Part shown: in pieces, positions 45,325-56,060 of the stretch
Numbering within the stretch: the stretch's first letter is position 1
Layout: the number at the start of each line of letters is the position of its first letter
Origin: Melitaea cinxia
Lineage: Eukaryota > Arthropoda > Insecta > Lepidoptera > Nymphalidae
DNA length: 64,000 nucleotides
NCBI RefSeq assembly: GCF_905220565.1
Contig: NC_059418.1
Coordinates: 10,345,441-10,409,440 of the forward strand
Direction: 5' to 3'
Made by a program: the position numbers and the translations under genes
The notes under the pieces: model-generated
Seen by the model: only the letters and a program-made list of their open reading frames with translations
Databases searched by the model: none
Told to the model about the DNA's origin: nothing

Positions 45325-48300
45325 GTTGGAACCGAGTTAAAACTAGTAATAATATTAATTTTTCTAAATCTGATTGGGATTCTTGGCTTAAAACAATTTC
45401 AATTTATTTTTTATCGTATAAATTAAACTCGGTTCTGTGTAATGATAATGGTATTGAAAATAGGCCTTATGCCGTTATACATATAGATGACATTAAGTTG
45501 TCGGGTCTCTTAGACACTGGTGCGTCTATATCAATTTTGGGGGGTAATTTTTATAAGGATTTCTTACAACGAGGTTATACTCTTTTTAAAGATAACATTA
45601 TTTCTGCAGTTGTGGCTAACGGGAACAAGTTGTTTTCTCTTGGTTACTTGTGTTTACCGGTTGCGTTCGAAGATCAACTTCATTTTATAAAATTTTTTGT
45701 TTTTCCGGAAATTAATTCAGATATCATTTTAGGCATTGACTTTTGGAAAATATTCAAAATTTGCCCGAAATATATTAAATCAGTTAGTTTTAAACAAGAA
45801 TCTGTTTTGTGTAATAATTCGGATGGCGTCATTACGGGTTATGAACATTTAAATAGCGATCAGCGTTCAATTGTTGATAGCATTATTAATCAGTTTCGTT
45901 CTGTTTCTTTTGAGCGGAAAGGTTTAGGGTTGACTACCGTGGTTACTCATAGAATTGATACGGGGGATGCTGTTCCCATTAAGCAACGATATTATCGGAT
46001 GTCTCCTGAGAAACAACGAATTCTTTCGGAGGAGGTTGATAAGATGCTTGAGTTGGATGTCATCGAACCCTGTCAGAGTGAGTGGAGTTCTCCGGTACTT
46101 TTGGTTCCTAAGGGAAAGGATACGGGTAGCTATCGGTTATGTTTGGATAGTCGGAAACTGAATGCGGTAACCAAAAAGGATGCATATAGTTTACCTTATA
46201 TATCAGAAATTTTAGATAATCTTAGGGATGCTCATTATTTGTCAACAATCGATTTTTGTAGTGCCTTCTTTCAAACTCAGATTCAGGAATCGGATAGGGA
46301 TAAAACTGCTTTTTATATTCCGTCACGTGGTACATTCAGGTTTAAACGTATGGCGTTCGGTTTAACTAACGCACCTGCCACTCAACAGAGATTAGTAGAT
46401 AAGTTGTTTGGAAACCGTTTCGGGGTTAAAGTTTGTTGTTATGTTGATGATTTAATAGTTGCAACCGCGGATTTCAATGAACATGTTTCTATTTTATTAC
46501 AAATATTGGAAATTTTAAAAGAATGTAATCTTACTATTAATTTTGATAAATGTCGTTTTTTTAGGAGTCAGTTGAAATATTTGGGGTATGTAATCGATAA
46601 ACACGGGTTGCGTACGGACCCGGATAAGGTTTCTGCAATAGTTAATTTTCCCACTCCAACCAATGTTAAGGGTGTAAAACGTTTTTTAGGGACAGCGTCG
46701 TGGTATCGTCGTTTCATTAAGAATTTCAGTACTTTGGCGGCACCGTTAAATAAATTAACTTCTACTCGTAAGGGTGCACCTCCATTTAAATGGACGGAGG
46801 AGGCGGATTGTTCTTTTAGAAAGCTTAAGGAGTGTTTGGTCTCTGCTCCTGTTCTCAGGTGTCCTAATTATAACGAACCTTTTGAAGTTCACACGGATGC
46901 GAGTAGTTATGGGATTGGTGCGATGCTCTCTCAGACCTTTGAAGGGAAAGAACATCCTGTCGCATATATGAGTAGGTCACTTACCAAGCCGGAACAAAAT
47001 TATGGTATTACGGAACGGGAAACATTGGCGGTTTTGGCAGCGGTCGAACATTGGCGTTGTTATCTCGATAATGGTAAAAAATTTACAGTTTACACGGATC
47101 ATAGTGCCCTTAAGTGGTTTTTATCATTGTCAAACCCGTCGGGTCGTTTAGCTCGGTGGAGTACTAGGTTATCAGAGTTTAACTTTGAGATTAAACATCG
47201 TAAGGGTTGTGATAATGTCATTCCTGACGCGTTGAGTCGTTCGGTTCCCGTGAGTAGTATATTTTCAATTTCAAATTATAAAGGTAATGATAAATGGTTT
47301 CTTAATATTTTTAATGGCTGCGCTAATAAGCCAGCATCGTTTCAAAATTATTGTATTAAAAATGATAAATTATTTAGATTGTCTAAAAATAAAAATGATT
47401 TAACATCGGAGTTTGATTGGAAGGAGGTGATTCCTATGGAACATCGTTCGGAAATAATATCAATTAATCATGATGTTCCCACTGCTGGTCATTTGGGTAT
47501 GTTTAAAACTCTTAAAAGATTAAATTTAAAGTACTTTTGGCCGAAAATGTATAAAGATGTTTTAAATTATGTCAATAATTGTTCTAAGTGTCTAGAATAT
47601 AAAGCTCAAAATCATTTGACATTAGGTGTCATGGGTCGTCCTAAGAATTGTGTCCGTCCTTGGCAGGTTATTTCAATTGACATTATGGGTCCATTGCCTA
47701 TTAGTAGAAAACAAAATAATTATATATTGGTTGTAACTTGTTGTTTTTCAAAATTTTGTTTAATTTTCCCTATGAAGCGCGCAACTTCCAAAGTAATAAT
47801 TAAGTTAATTGAGGATAATGTTTTCTTAGTTCATGGTATTCCACAGTCGGTAATATTGGATAATGGTACGCAATTCATTAGTAATGAGTGTATCAAATTT
47901 TTTAAAAGTTATAATGTTCCTAATGTTCATTTTACTCCACGTTATACTCCACAGGTTAATCCGGTTGAGAGATATAATCGTACTATTTTAACATGTATTG
48001 CATCCTTTGTCGATGAGGATCATAGATCGTGGGATAGGTACTTACCTCAAATTCAATTTGCAATTAACAGCGCGGTGAATGAAACTACGGGTTTCACTCC
48101 GTCTTTTTTAGTATTCGGTAGGGAGTTAGTGTCGTGTGGTTCGCATTATTTGGACTCTGATAGTATAGAAAATATGATTTTTACTCCTCGTGACTGTTAT
48201 GCGGAGAACGTAGGTCAGTTGGCGAGTATTTTCGATAAAGTTCAATTTCGGTTGTATGCCGCTCATTTAAAAAATACTTCAAGTTATAATTTGCGTCGTA

Positions 48301-48530
48301 GGACTGCGGAATTTAATGTTGGTGATCTTGTTTATAAGAAAACTTACTTCTTGAGCGATAAAGATAAATACTTTTCTAAGAAATTAGCGCCTAAATTTAT
48401 CAAATGTCGAATTGTTGGTAAAAGATCTCCTCTTGTATACGTATTACAGGATATGAATGGTAAAGATCTTGGGGTTTGGCATATTAAAGATTTGAAGTTA
48501 ACAGGAAGTTCTGGTAGTAAGGGTAATTGA
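45309..48530 (+). CDS. pol polyprotein: protease, reverse transcriptase, RNase H, integrase
   Basis: The frame is continuous from 45309 to TGA at 48528 and would be reached by -1 frameshifting from gag; it has no own ATG at the start. The aspartic protease shows LDTGAS (Asp 45513) and ILGIDFW. Reverse transcriptase has LCLDSRKLN, the FGLTNAP region and the catalytic YVDD (46440-46451). RNase H starts at HTDASSYGIGAM (Asp 46896). Integrase has an HHCC zinc region followed by a D-D-35-E core (Asp 47679, Asp 47859, Glu 47967). The C-terminal part has a GPY/F-like module (FNVGDLVY to VWHIKDLK) and no chromodomain. The product copies element RNA and inserts the DNA. No stop or frameshift is seen, so the enzyme could be active, but in this copy its expression is doubtful because gag is truncated. 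Confidence 0.9.
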   Translation, partial: FKKRVSWNRVKTSNNINFSKSDWDSWLKTISIYFLSYKLNSVLCNDNGIENRPYAVIHIDDIKLSGLLDTGASISILGGNFYKDFLQRGYTLFKDNIISAVVANGNKLFSLGYLCLPVAFEDQLHFIKFFVFPEINSDIILGIDFWKIFKICPKYIKSVSFKQESVLCNNSDGVITGYEHLNSDQRSIVDSIINQFRSVSFERKGLGLTTVVTHRIDTGDAVPIKQRYYRMSPEKQRILSEEVDKMLELDVIEPCQSEWSSPVLLVPKGKDTGSYRLCLDSRKLNAVTKKDAYSLPYISEILDNLRDAHYLSTIDFCSAFFQTQIQESDRDKTAFYIPSRGTFRFKRMAFGLTNAPATQQRLVDKLFGNRFGVKVCCYVDDLIVATADFNEHVSILLQILEILKECNLTINFDKCRFFRSQLKYLGYVIDKHGLRTDPDKVSAIVNFPTPTNVKGVKRFLGTASWYRRFIKNFSTLAAPLNKLTSTRKGAPPFKWTEEADCSFRKLKECLVSAPVLRCPNYNEPFEVHTDASSYGIGAMLSQTFEGKEHPVAYMSRSLTKPEQNYGITERETLAVLAAVEHWRCYLDNGKKFTVYTDHSALKWFLSLSNPSGRLARWSTRLSEFNFEIKHRKGCDNVIPDALSRSVPVSSIFSISNYKGNDKWFLNIFNGCANKPASFQNYCIKNDKLFRLSKNKNDLTSEFDWKEVIPMEHRSEIISINHDVPTAGHLGMFKTLKRLNLKYFWPKMYKDVLNYVNNCSKCLEYKAQNHLTLGVMGRPKNCVRPWQVISIDIMGPLPISRKQNNYILVVTCCFSKFCLIFPMKRATSKVIIKLIEDNVFLVHGIPQSVILDNGTQFISNECIKFFKSYNVPNVHFTPRYTPQVNPVERYNRTILTCIASFVDEDHRSWDRYLPQIQFAINSAVNETTGFTPSFLVFGRELVSCGSHYLDSDSIENMIFTPRDCYAENVGQLASIFDKVQFRLYAAHLKNTSSYNLRRRTAEFNVGDLVYKKTYFLSDKDKYFSKKLAPKFIKCRIVGKRSPLVYVLQDMNGKDLGVWHIKDLKLTGSSGSKGN
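45312..45318 (+). promoter_or_regulatory. -1 ribosomal frameshift heptamer A AAA AAC
   Basis: In the gag frame the codons read tcA AAA AAC gag taa, which places the classic X XXY YYZ heptamer six bases before the gag stop. A shift by -1 enters the pol frame, which is open from 45309. The same heptamer is used by several retroviruses and retrotransposons. I see no strong downstream stem by eye. Confidence 0.7.
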
Positions 48531-49280
48531 TATTGTATTTTCTTTTTGTTTTAAATCTATATTACGTATTCCATTTTTGAGACGGGTGATGATCTCATTT
48601 TTTTATTTTGTGCTTATACAAGTACATGACTTATGTTAGTTGTGTGTTGGGTACATCTCTAATGTACTTTTGGTGTTTATTTTTGTTGAGTTATTCCACT
48701 GAGCAATAACTTAATTTGTGTGTGTTGGGTGCATCTTTAACGTATCTGCTCACTCATATTATTTTGTTTAAAGCCTACGCCATAAGTTGTTGTCGTTGTT
48801 GTGTTACAACTTAACTCTGGAACGGGTGGCGATTCCACATATTATTTTATTCTATCGAATATATATTCGATTCTAATTGTGTTATGCACATTCTAAAGCC
48901 TACATCGGGAATACGGTATTAAATATGGATTAAAAAGAAAAAAAATTGTAAATTAAAAATTTTAAGTAGCTGCTGAGTGGTGCTCATTTATAGACCGTCA
49001 CTCTGAGTGTCAGGGCGTTAATTGTCTAGGTCGGTTAGTTGAATTTCAGGATGTTGTATGTTAGTGACGTATGATTGGGTCGTAAGACAGTGTTGCAGTG
49101 AATTCAAAATTATATGTGGTGTTTTTGTAATTCGATTATCTCTCATGATTAATCTATCAAAAAATTTTTTTTTCTCTTAGTATGGAGTTAAATTTTATAA
49201 TCCCTTCCTGAGCTTACCAGATTCTCTCCTTACATTAGTTTTTTTTTAGAATTTTGCCAGAGATGCAAAATTCTTCTCTG
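48531..49280 (+). other. 3' untranslated region of the LTR element
   Basis: It contains no substantial frame and no envelope gene. Two imperfect internal repeats are visible: 'tgtgtgttgggtacatct' at about 48641 and 'gtgtgttgggtgcatct' at about 48720. Also related are 'gagacgggtgatgatctca' and 'ggaacgggtggcgattcca' (about 48578 and 48818). Confidence 0.6.
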
Positions 49281-49293
49281 TCGGGGGGGGTAT
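49281..49293 (+). promoter_or_regulatory. polypurine tract
   Basis: The run of eight G (49283-49290) followed by TAT lies directly before the 3' LTR and would prime plus-strand synthesis. Confidence 0.75.
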
Positions 49294-49768
49294 TGTAGCA
49301 TATATTTTTAATAGCGCCTGGTTTCGTTCCTGCTGATGTATAATAGCACAGTTATGCATTAGCGTTGCTATTTACTTTTTCTAGGCGACTGATTTAATTT
49401 TGGAATACCCTCGTATTGTATTACGTCGCGGTTCACCTTAGGGGGTAGTTGTGTCGCGACGCGCGGGGTATGCTAGGGTATATAAGCCTCAGGGCGAGTG
49501 TTTGCGGCCCTTTTTGCTTTTGCTTTTTGCTCTTTTCTTTTTTTGGGTTAGATTCTCTCGCCGTCTTAAGAGCTGAGTGCAATTTATTGTGGGTGAGTCA
49601 TTGTAGTTCTTATAGGTTTAAGCTTTGCTGAAGTGTAAGTTGATTTTGTGAGTTGTTGAAAAAGAAGATTAAGTTTCTGTAGGATTTTTTTTACTCTCTC
49701 TCTTGTGTCTCGTGTTAGGAGTTGTGGGTGACTCTCTAACCCAGCAAGCAATTTTCTAACACGTAGCA
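49294..49768 (+). repeat. 3' LTR
   Basis: 475 bp, starting TGTAGCATATAT and ending ACACGTAGCA, identical by eye to the 5' LTR. The ACTT duplication follows at 49769-49772. Confidence 0.9.
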
Positions 49769-51292
49769 ACTTTCGCCTTATTGACGCTCGTCTGATGGAT
49801 ATCTTAATTTTCATAAAGACACGCCAGTTGCTATGTATACCTATCTATAATATTGTTATATAGCTGATAAGTATGTTTGTCTGTATGCCAGTGTCAGAGA
49901 GGGTTTAATTAATAAGCTTAAATAAATAAGCCTGTGTTATTGATCAGTGTGCTCCTCATTTTAACGATTTTAGAATAATTAACATGATTTCTAATATAAT
50001 CACGATTAAATTGTCCAATGAACTGTTACATTATGATCTGAACTACATAGTAAACCTTTTTTCGCTCGCAGTCGGTTAGATATCGAGAAGTATTCAACAA
50101 GTCGAAGGCTGGTGAATAATAAATGTGTTTCAGATTAAAGTCAAAACAACGCGTCCGTCCCTCGGGGTCGCGTTTTTTTAAGAAACGTGAAAAAGCGTCT
50201 GTTTGAAAGTTTAAGGGGCTTTAAATAAAAGTTTTGCTTACTACGCGACACTTTCTACACTAATATGTATAAATACTCCTTTTGAATGACTTGACCGATT
50301 AGCACATAGTTCTTAAATAGCAGACATTGTTATAGGATTCAGTGATCAAAGTATTTTATATAACAAAATATATTGGATTCCGTAGCAACATTTATATGAT
50401 AGTAATCCTTTTGCGAATTCAATCACGCAATACCGCGCATCTCATCAAGGTAGACCGCAAGAGCAACAGAAATGAAAATATTATATCGCGCTGTGTTTGC
50501 TTTAGCTAATTGGAACGCGTCGTCGCCCGCGGCGATATAGTGATGTCTACCGTACAGTTTATCGACATGCAAATTAATTTATTTCCTTATTATTATCTAT
50601 CTTTTAGTTACGGTAAAAAAAGAAAAAAACTGCTCATACATTTTTCAGTTCTACAACCATCTGCTGGTTTATAGATAGCTAGAGATAGATGAGATGATGT
50701 CTATAAAAAAGATTTTTTGCATTTATTTAGTAATTTTTTATTCATTCATGCTCTTGAAATGAGCTGACATAAAGCTGGCATACATAGCTTATAGGATCGA
50801 TGAAATGGATGGCAGTCACGCGTACAGCTAGTTGTATTACAAAACATTCACTAATACGATCTTAAATATTAAACTTACTTCACGAGTTAGAAATAGAACT
50901 TTCTCGACTTATAGTTGTACTAATTATATTACACAAGAAGAATGACTCTAGAAGTAAAATACGAAGGAATAACGTGTTTAATGTATTTTAATGAACATTA
51001 TTTCAAGTCCCAGTATAATCTCAGTTATCGATGCACTAATTCGTAGTATCCCTTATATCTTGTTTAAATATTAATTCGGACGACAAAGGGGTTGGTGAGG
51101 CCGGCGGTTCCGTTGTTAGAGGGTGGGGGTGAATCTAGTATAGGTTGACGAGTGTAAAGGATTTGGTTTTTAACGTATTTTGAGGTTTACAGAATGTTAA
51201 GTATTCGTATTTGTTTCAATGTTTACTAATAAAATTGGCCATATTACCTTTTTATTTTATTTTATAATAAATATATGTTCACTAAAAATATT

Positions 51293-51903
51293 AAATAAAA
51301 ATAGGTAAAAAAACTTTTTAAGTTAAACGGTTTTATGTTAAACATACATTGCAATGTTTAAGATAAATGTACTAAAAACCAAAAAATAATAAAATAGATA
51401 CAGTCGTGGGAATTATAAACATATGCATAGACTAGACTAAAATAAAACCGTGGGGCACGTCAATTGTCTACAATCGTTGATTAAAATGTTTGTTTTGTAA
51501 GCAGAGAACGACTACGAGCAGTGAAACGATTCCTCGCCAGCCAGCAGTGTGAATGTCCAACGATAAACTAGTTGAAACATCTCTTTTATTTACATGGAGT
51601 GTATAACTATTGGAATTTCCATGAGCAAGAAAATAGTAAGTAATTTTCTCACCGTCTGCGGGCCAACTGCCTATTTTAACGACGAATTAAACGATTCTTC
51701 TATCGCACATTAAGTCGATAATTTGTAGACAATTGACGTGCCCCACGGTTTTATTTTAGACTAGTCTATGCATATGTTTATAATTCCCACGACTGTATCT
51801 ATTTTATTATTTTTTGGTTTTTAGTACATTTATCTTAAACATTGCAATGTATGTTTAACATAAAACCGTTTAACTTAAAAAGTTTTTTTACCTATTTTTA
51901 TTT
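51293..51903. repeat. long inverted repeat (fold-back), 181-bp arms
   Basis: The left arm 51293-51473 is the reverse complement of 51723-51903 with one mismatch that I can see, separated by a 249-bp spacer (51474-51722). Landmarks in the arms are 'acattgcaatgtttaagata', 'gatacagtcgtgggaattat' and 'ccgtggggcacgtcaattgt'. It could form a large hairpin in DNA or RNA. No open reading frame is recognised in the arms or spacer. Confidence 0.85.
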
Positions 51904-51989
51904 TCTAGTTTTTAGTTTTTATTTCGCATTCTGTTTAATTCATTTAGTGCTTCATTATTGCAAGGCCCATCTTAAATATTGAGGTTGTA

Positions 51990-52572
51990 TAGTGCACTGT
52001 ATTCTTCTTGTCAAGCCCTTTTAGCCCGGGTATCAACCCATATTGGTGGGATTGATAAAAAATTGTTATCAGACAATTGGTAGCGGCGGCCAGCTTAGAT
52101 TTCAATTTTGCATAGTAAATTGTATTCTACTTGTTGAGACCTTTCATTTGATACCCATGTTGATGGGATTGATAAAACCTAAGTTATCCGCCATTTTGTA
52201 GAGGCCGCCATCTTGGATTTTAATTTTATATAGTACATTGATTATACTGGTTGAGCACTTTCATTTGATACCCATATTGATGGGATCGATAAAACCTACG
52301 TTATCCGCCATTTTGTAGCGGCCGCCATCTTGTATTTCAATTTTTTATAGTATATTGTATTCTGCTTGTTGAGCCCTTTCATTTGATACCCATATTGATG
52401 GGATTGATAAAACCTACGTTATCCGCCATTTTGTAGCGGCCGCCATCTTGGATTTCAATTTTTTATAGTATATTGTATTCTGCTTGTTGAGCCCTTTCAT
52501 TTGATACCCATATTGATGGGATTAATAAAACATAAATTATCCGCCATTTTGTAGCGGCGGCCATCTTGAATT
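51990..52572. repeat. 118-bp minisatellite with GCGGCCGC core
   Basis: About five tandem units. The core 'ccgccattttgtagcggccg' followed by 'ccatcttgga' starts at 52188, 52305, 52423 and 52541, a period of 117-118 bp. Each unit also holds 'atttgatacccatattgatg' and 'ggattgataaaacctacgt'. The first unit is more diverged. The core is much richer in G and C than the flanking DNA. Confidence 0.85.
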
Positions 52573-52959
52573 TATAATGATAATGAATAAACATAATTGT
52601 ATTGTCACCAAAATCCAAAGTGTATACAGATTCAGATCAGATATATTTCAGATTAATCGGTTGACAGGAAGAGGGTGAAATTTGAATTACTAAATTTGAC
52701 CCAAGAATAAAAAATAAAACAAACGGGGTGAGCTAAATAAAACCGTTTAAAAACATTGTAATATTTTGTACAAACTTCTAATCATTTTCATTTTTGTATT
52801 AAAACTTTTACTGACAATAGATCTGTTTGTTACAGGTACGTTTGAATTCAAAATAACAACATGTAGGTAAGAGAATAAAGCGAACACATTCAAGACAGAT
52901 GGTCGAGTGGATGACACACGTGACACGTCACCGACATTCGTGAACAAAAAAACTAAAAC

Positions 52960-53995
52960 TCAATTTCAAATGAAACTGAAAATTAACAACAGTCAAGAGT
53001 TGTGTTCAGTGGTGACAGTTGATATTATATTATAACTCAAACTGTTAATAACGTAAACAAATACATCATTATTTCTTAGTTCATGCAATATTGTTATTGA
53101 TACATAGAATTAAGTAAATGTATTTAACTGATACTGATATATTTTTATTAATGTAACCATTTCCCTCTTAGTGACTCGTACATATCCTGCATCAAAAACT
53201 AACAAATTAACAGCACTTGGATTCACAACACAAAAATTAAGATACAAATAATTAAGATTAATTTCAACCTTTTAATTTTCATCTTTTAAAGTTCACGAAA
53301 TCCGTCTCCTGTTCCGTCTCAAACTTAACAGATGTTACAACAATACCTCATTAGTCATTATTATTTATAAAAAAAAAAAAAAAAAACTTGTGAGAGACTT
53401 TTCCCGTCTTTGTAAAAGAATACGAAGTGAAATTAATTATTCATTATAATAAATATTCGCGATTCCGTAAAGGCTGTTATCTTATTATGAGCCCTCAAAG
53501 TATATGACGATTTTCAAGATATTACGAGATTAACATGCATTTTAAATCTAAGAGCAGTCGGGTGTTACAAAACAGAATTATTACAAGATGAAAAAGCATT
53601 TTCGATTTACTTTCAAATTGACATTTTGTTTATTAAGAACAGTTGTTGCTTCTGTTCAGTTTCGTATGTTAAAAATAAATAAAAAACATCAGCAATATAC
53701 GTACGTACTAAAATATTAAATATAATATATGCATTACAAAACGTTAATTATATACTATTATATTTCAAGGCAAGCAGAACTGCGAGGGATGACTTGTATG
53801 TCAAATATAACTTCTTTACTTAAATAACGTCGACACTTATCAGTTGTAATGTACTACGATAGACTAGATTGAGCGCCGGTAGGAGTAATAGTGTTCTGTG
53901 AGATTTAGGCTAAATGTTTTGGAAATGCGAGTTTCAATTGAAAACCCGTCACGAATCAGTTGTAACAGTACAGTGAATGTTCGGTGTGTTTCTAC
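52960..53995. other. AT-rich stretch without a recognisable gene
   Basis: No domain or known repeat identified. An 18-A run lies at about 53371-53387. Confidence 0.4.
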
Positions 53996-53997
53996 TT

Positions 53998-54080
53998 GTT
54001 CATAGATGGCGTTCATCAATGATTACAAATAATGAATCGCGGTGGTAAGATTTTTATTCTTGTATATAAAGTTAATTATA
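53998..54080. repeat. 'aatcgcggtgg' dispersed repeat
   Basis: It contains 'catagatggcgttcatcaat', 'aatgaatcgcggtggtaaga' and 'tatataaagttaattataat'. Same family as at 8796. Confidence 0.55.
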
Positions 54081-54324
54081 ATTATTTTGAAAAATAGAGT
54101 TAAAGTTCCTACGAGTGACGCTGTAAACGTTTCAACGGAACTTTTACTCTATTTTGAACAATTTTAAAAAAGTTCCAACAATTTTATATCACCGTGCACT
54201 CGTAGTTGTAACAAACATTGTCACTAGAACATCGTCGTGTATCACACACACAGTGCCGTACATTTACTGTTAGTGTTATAACATTATGATCTTAAAGGGT
54301 TAATTAGTTTGCTTTTATACATAA

Positions 54325-54770
54325 TTGTGTTTGCTCCCAAATGAAAAAAAAAACCGACTTTAATTACCTACATAGACAAGTAATACAACGTAGTTAGACG
54401 AAAAAATAGTCAAGTAAATACGCATTATCAAAGATTTCTCTAAAAGTTGTAATCAGATATCAATGAATTAGCTTTCGATTAAATTAAAAATCATCAAAAT
54501 TGGTACACTCAGTAAAAAGTTATGCGGTATAATACAACGTAGGTCGACGAAAAAATAGTCAAGTAAAAACCCATAATTAGATATAACTCGAAAAGTAGTT
54601 GTTAGATCTCAAATAAATTTAAATGGGACCAAATGACATGCACCACATTTCGATTTTTTTTTTTTTTTTATCGAAATTGGTCCTCCCAGTCAAAAGTTCT
54701 GAGGTGACATATATTAAAAAAATACAGTCGAATTTAGAACCTCCTCCTTTTTTGGAAGTCGATTAATAAA
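54325..54770 (+). mobile_element. 'accgacttc' inverted-repeat element
   Basis: Left end 'gtgtttgctcccaaatgaaa' and 'accgactttaattacctaca'; right end 'gaacctcctccttttttgga' and 'agtcgattaataa'. The interior has the usual sub-units and a T run at 54655-54669. Confidence 0.55.
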
Positions 54771-56060
54771 AAGGATTTTGTTTGGTCTACTTACGTTATT
54801 CTATCTGCTATAGTTACGAAAATAATCTTTGATTGATTGATTGGTTTAATGGCTTTCAGTTGTGCCAAAGTTATATCTTTTTGAAATTAAAACTTATATA
54901 AAGTAGTAAAAATAATCTACTATAAATACAACAGTAAACACCTTGTCACCGTGATTATTAATTAAATTAACAGAAGTAGGGCACAGCAGGAAATTTCCTG
55001 CTCGAAATATGAAGCAGCACGACTGAGGAAGTTTTTGTTACACACAGTGAGGTGGTAAGGAACTGCCAAAATTTCGCAAGATAAAATTCTGATACAAAAA
55101 TTAAAAAAAGATATAGAGATTATAATAGCCGTAATAAGATAAATTTAATGAAAGTAACAAGAGTCCAAATATAAGGGCTCTAAGGATAGATCTGCAGACG
55201 GACAATAATTAAATAAATATAAATAGCAGAATGACAGCGAAGATTTAGTTACGGGGGGTTCCGTTACACACTGTGACGTAAGGAACTGCAAAAATTACTC
55301 TCTCAAGTGCTGTTTATCACTGGGTGGTGACAATCCCAACGGGTTTTACAGATATACTTGAACACAACAACAATGATCTCGCCACCGCGATCCAGTATTT
55401 ACAGCCAACGATGAGCGCCATCTATCGACACACTATATATGTGTGTATGAATGTGATTATAATTCATTGCAATACATTTACAATACATTTTACAATATGA
55501 TCTGAAGACATGATCATACAGGAAGATATTCACAGACTAGTTGGATACAGATAAAATAATTGCAATCAATACGATTCGTCTGAGCGACATCTGCGAGGAG
55601 CGGTCTTGTCGCGGCTTGTAGTATGAATATTTAATTAAAAGTTACTAAAAATTGTGTCATTGATAATTTATGTGAATTAAAAAAAAGCTATTTAGAACCC
55701 AGAAATACAATTTCAATGTATTTCTATCGAGCAACTGCAACGGTACAAAAAATAAACTGATATAAAAAATTTCGCCATCGAATGAAGTTTTAACTTCTGT
55801 TATCCCCTTTGAGGAACGAAACTACAAACCTTGTCGACGTTAAACCAAGTGGAATGTGGTCGGAATGTAGCCGAAGTTAAAATATACTATACTTAATTAT
55901 TGCAACTTACTTAAAATGCGATTGTATTTAATTTTACATTTATTAGCATAGTTATGCTATTCTCCAAATTATCACAAATATTTAAATTATAAATTTCAAA
56001 ACAGATATTTAAATTATAAATTTCAAAAGAGATATTCAACATTGAAATAGATACAGATAT
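54770..56060. other. stretch with dispersed repeats, no gene
   Basis: A copy of the 'gttccgttacacactgtgac' family lies at 55255-55435, ending 'gagcgccatctatcgacaca', and a partial one at about 55035-55080. The word 'tttaaattataaatttcaaa' is repeated at about 55981-56030. Nothing else is recognised. Confidence 0.45.

Larger units (their letters stand above)
44569..49768 (+). mobile_element. Ty3/gypsy-type LTR retrotransposon with captured full tRNA-Lys copy
   Basis: The element is 5.2 kb, bounded by TG...CA LTRs of 475 bp that look identical, and flanked by ACTT duplications. In order it has: 5' LTR, primer binding site, a complete complement of tRNA-Lys, the end of gag (nucleocapsid), a -1 slippery site, pol (protease, reverse transcriptase, RNase H, integrase), a 3' untranslated stretch, a G-rich polypurine tract and the 3' LTR. 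There is no envelope frame. Most of gag is absent, so it would need gag proteins in trans. The pol sequence and the tRNA-Lys primer remind me of the Osvaldo/Ulysses lineage, but I cannot test this. The identical LTRs indicate a recent insertion. It lies between blocks C3 and A3. Confidence 0.9.
51290..52745. mobile_element. composite insertion absent from block A2
   Basis: A2 runs continuously from 'attatatgttcatttcaaaa' to 'tctaatcgttttcatttttg' (about 32435-32505), whereas A3 has about 1.45 kb between the equivalent points. The insertion starts with a 181-bp fold-back structure, continues with a 118-bp minisatellite and ends with 'gagctaaataaaaccgttta'. The word 'ttaaacggttttat' occurs near the left end (51322-51335) and inverted at the right end (about 52735-52748), which may mark the true termini. 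No coding sequence is visible. Its type is unknown. Confidence 0.6.
49785..52960. repeat. segment block A, copy 3
   Basis: Aligns with A2 (30905-32700) from 'cgctcgtctgatggatatct' to 'cagatggtcgagtggatgac'. A 1.45-kb insertion not present in A2 occupies about 51290-52745. Confidence 0.8.

Noticed and set aside
46755..46971. Short frames inside pol on both strands
   Set aside because: They are shadows of the reverse transcriptase and RNase H coding region.
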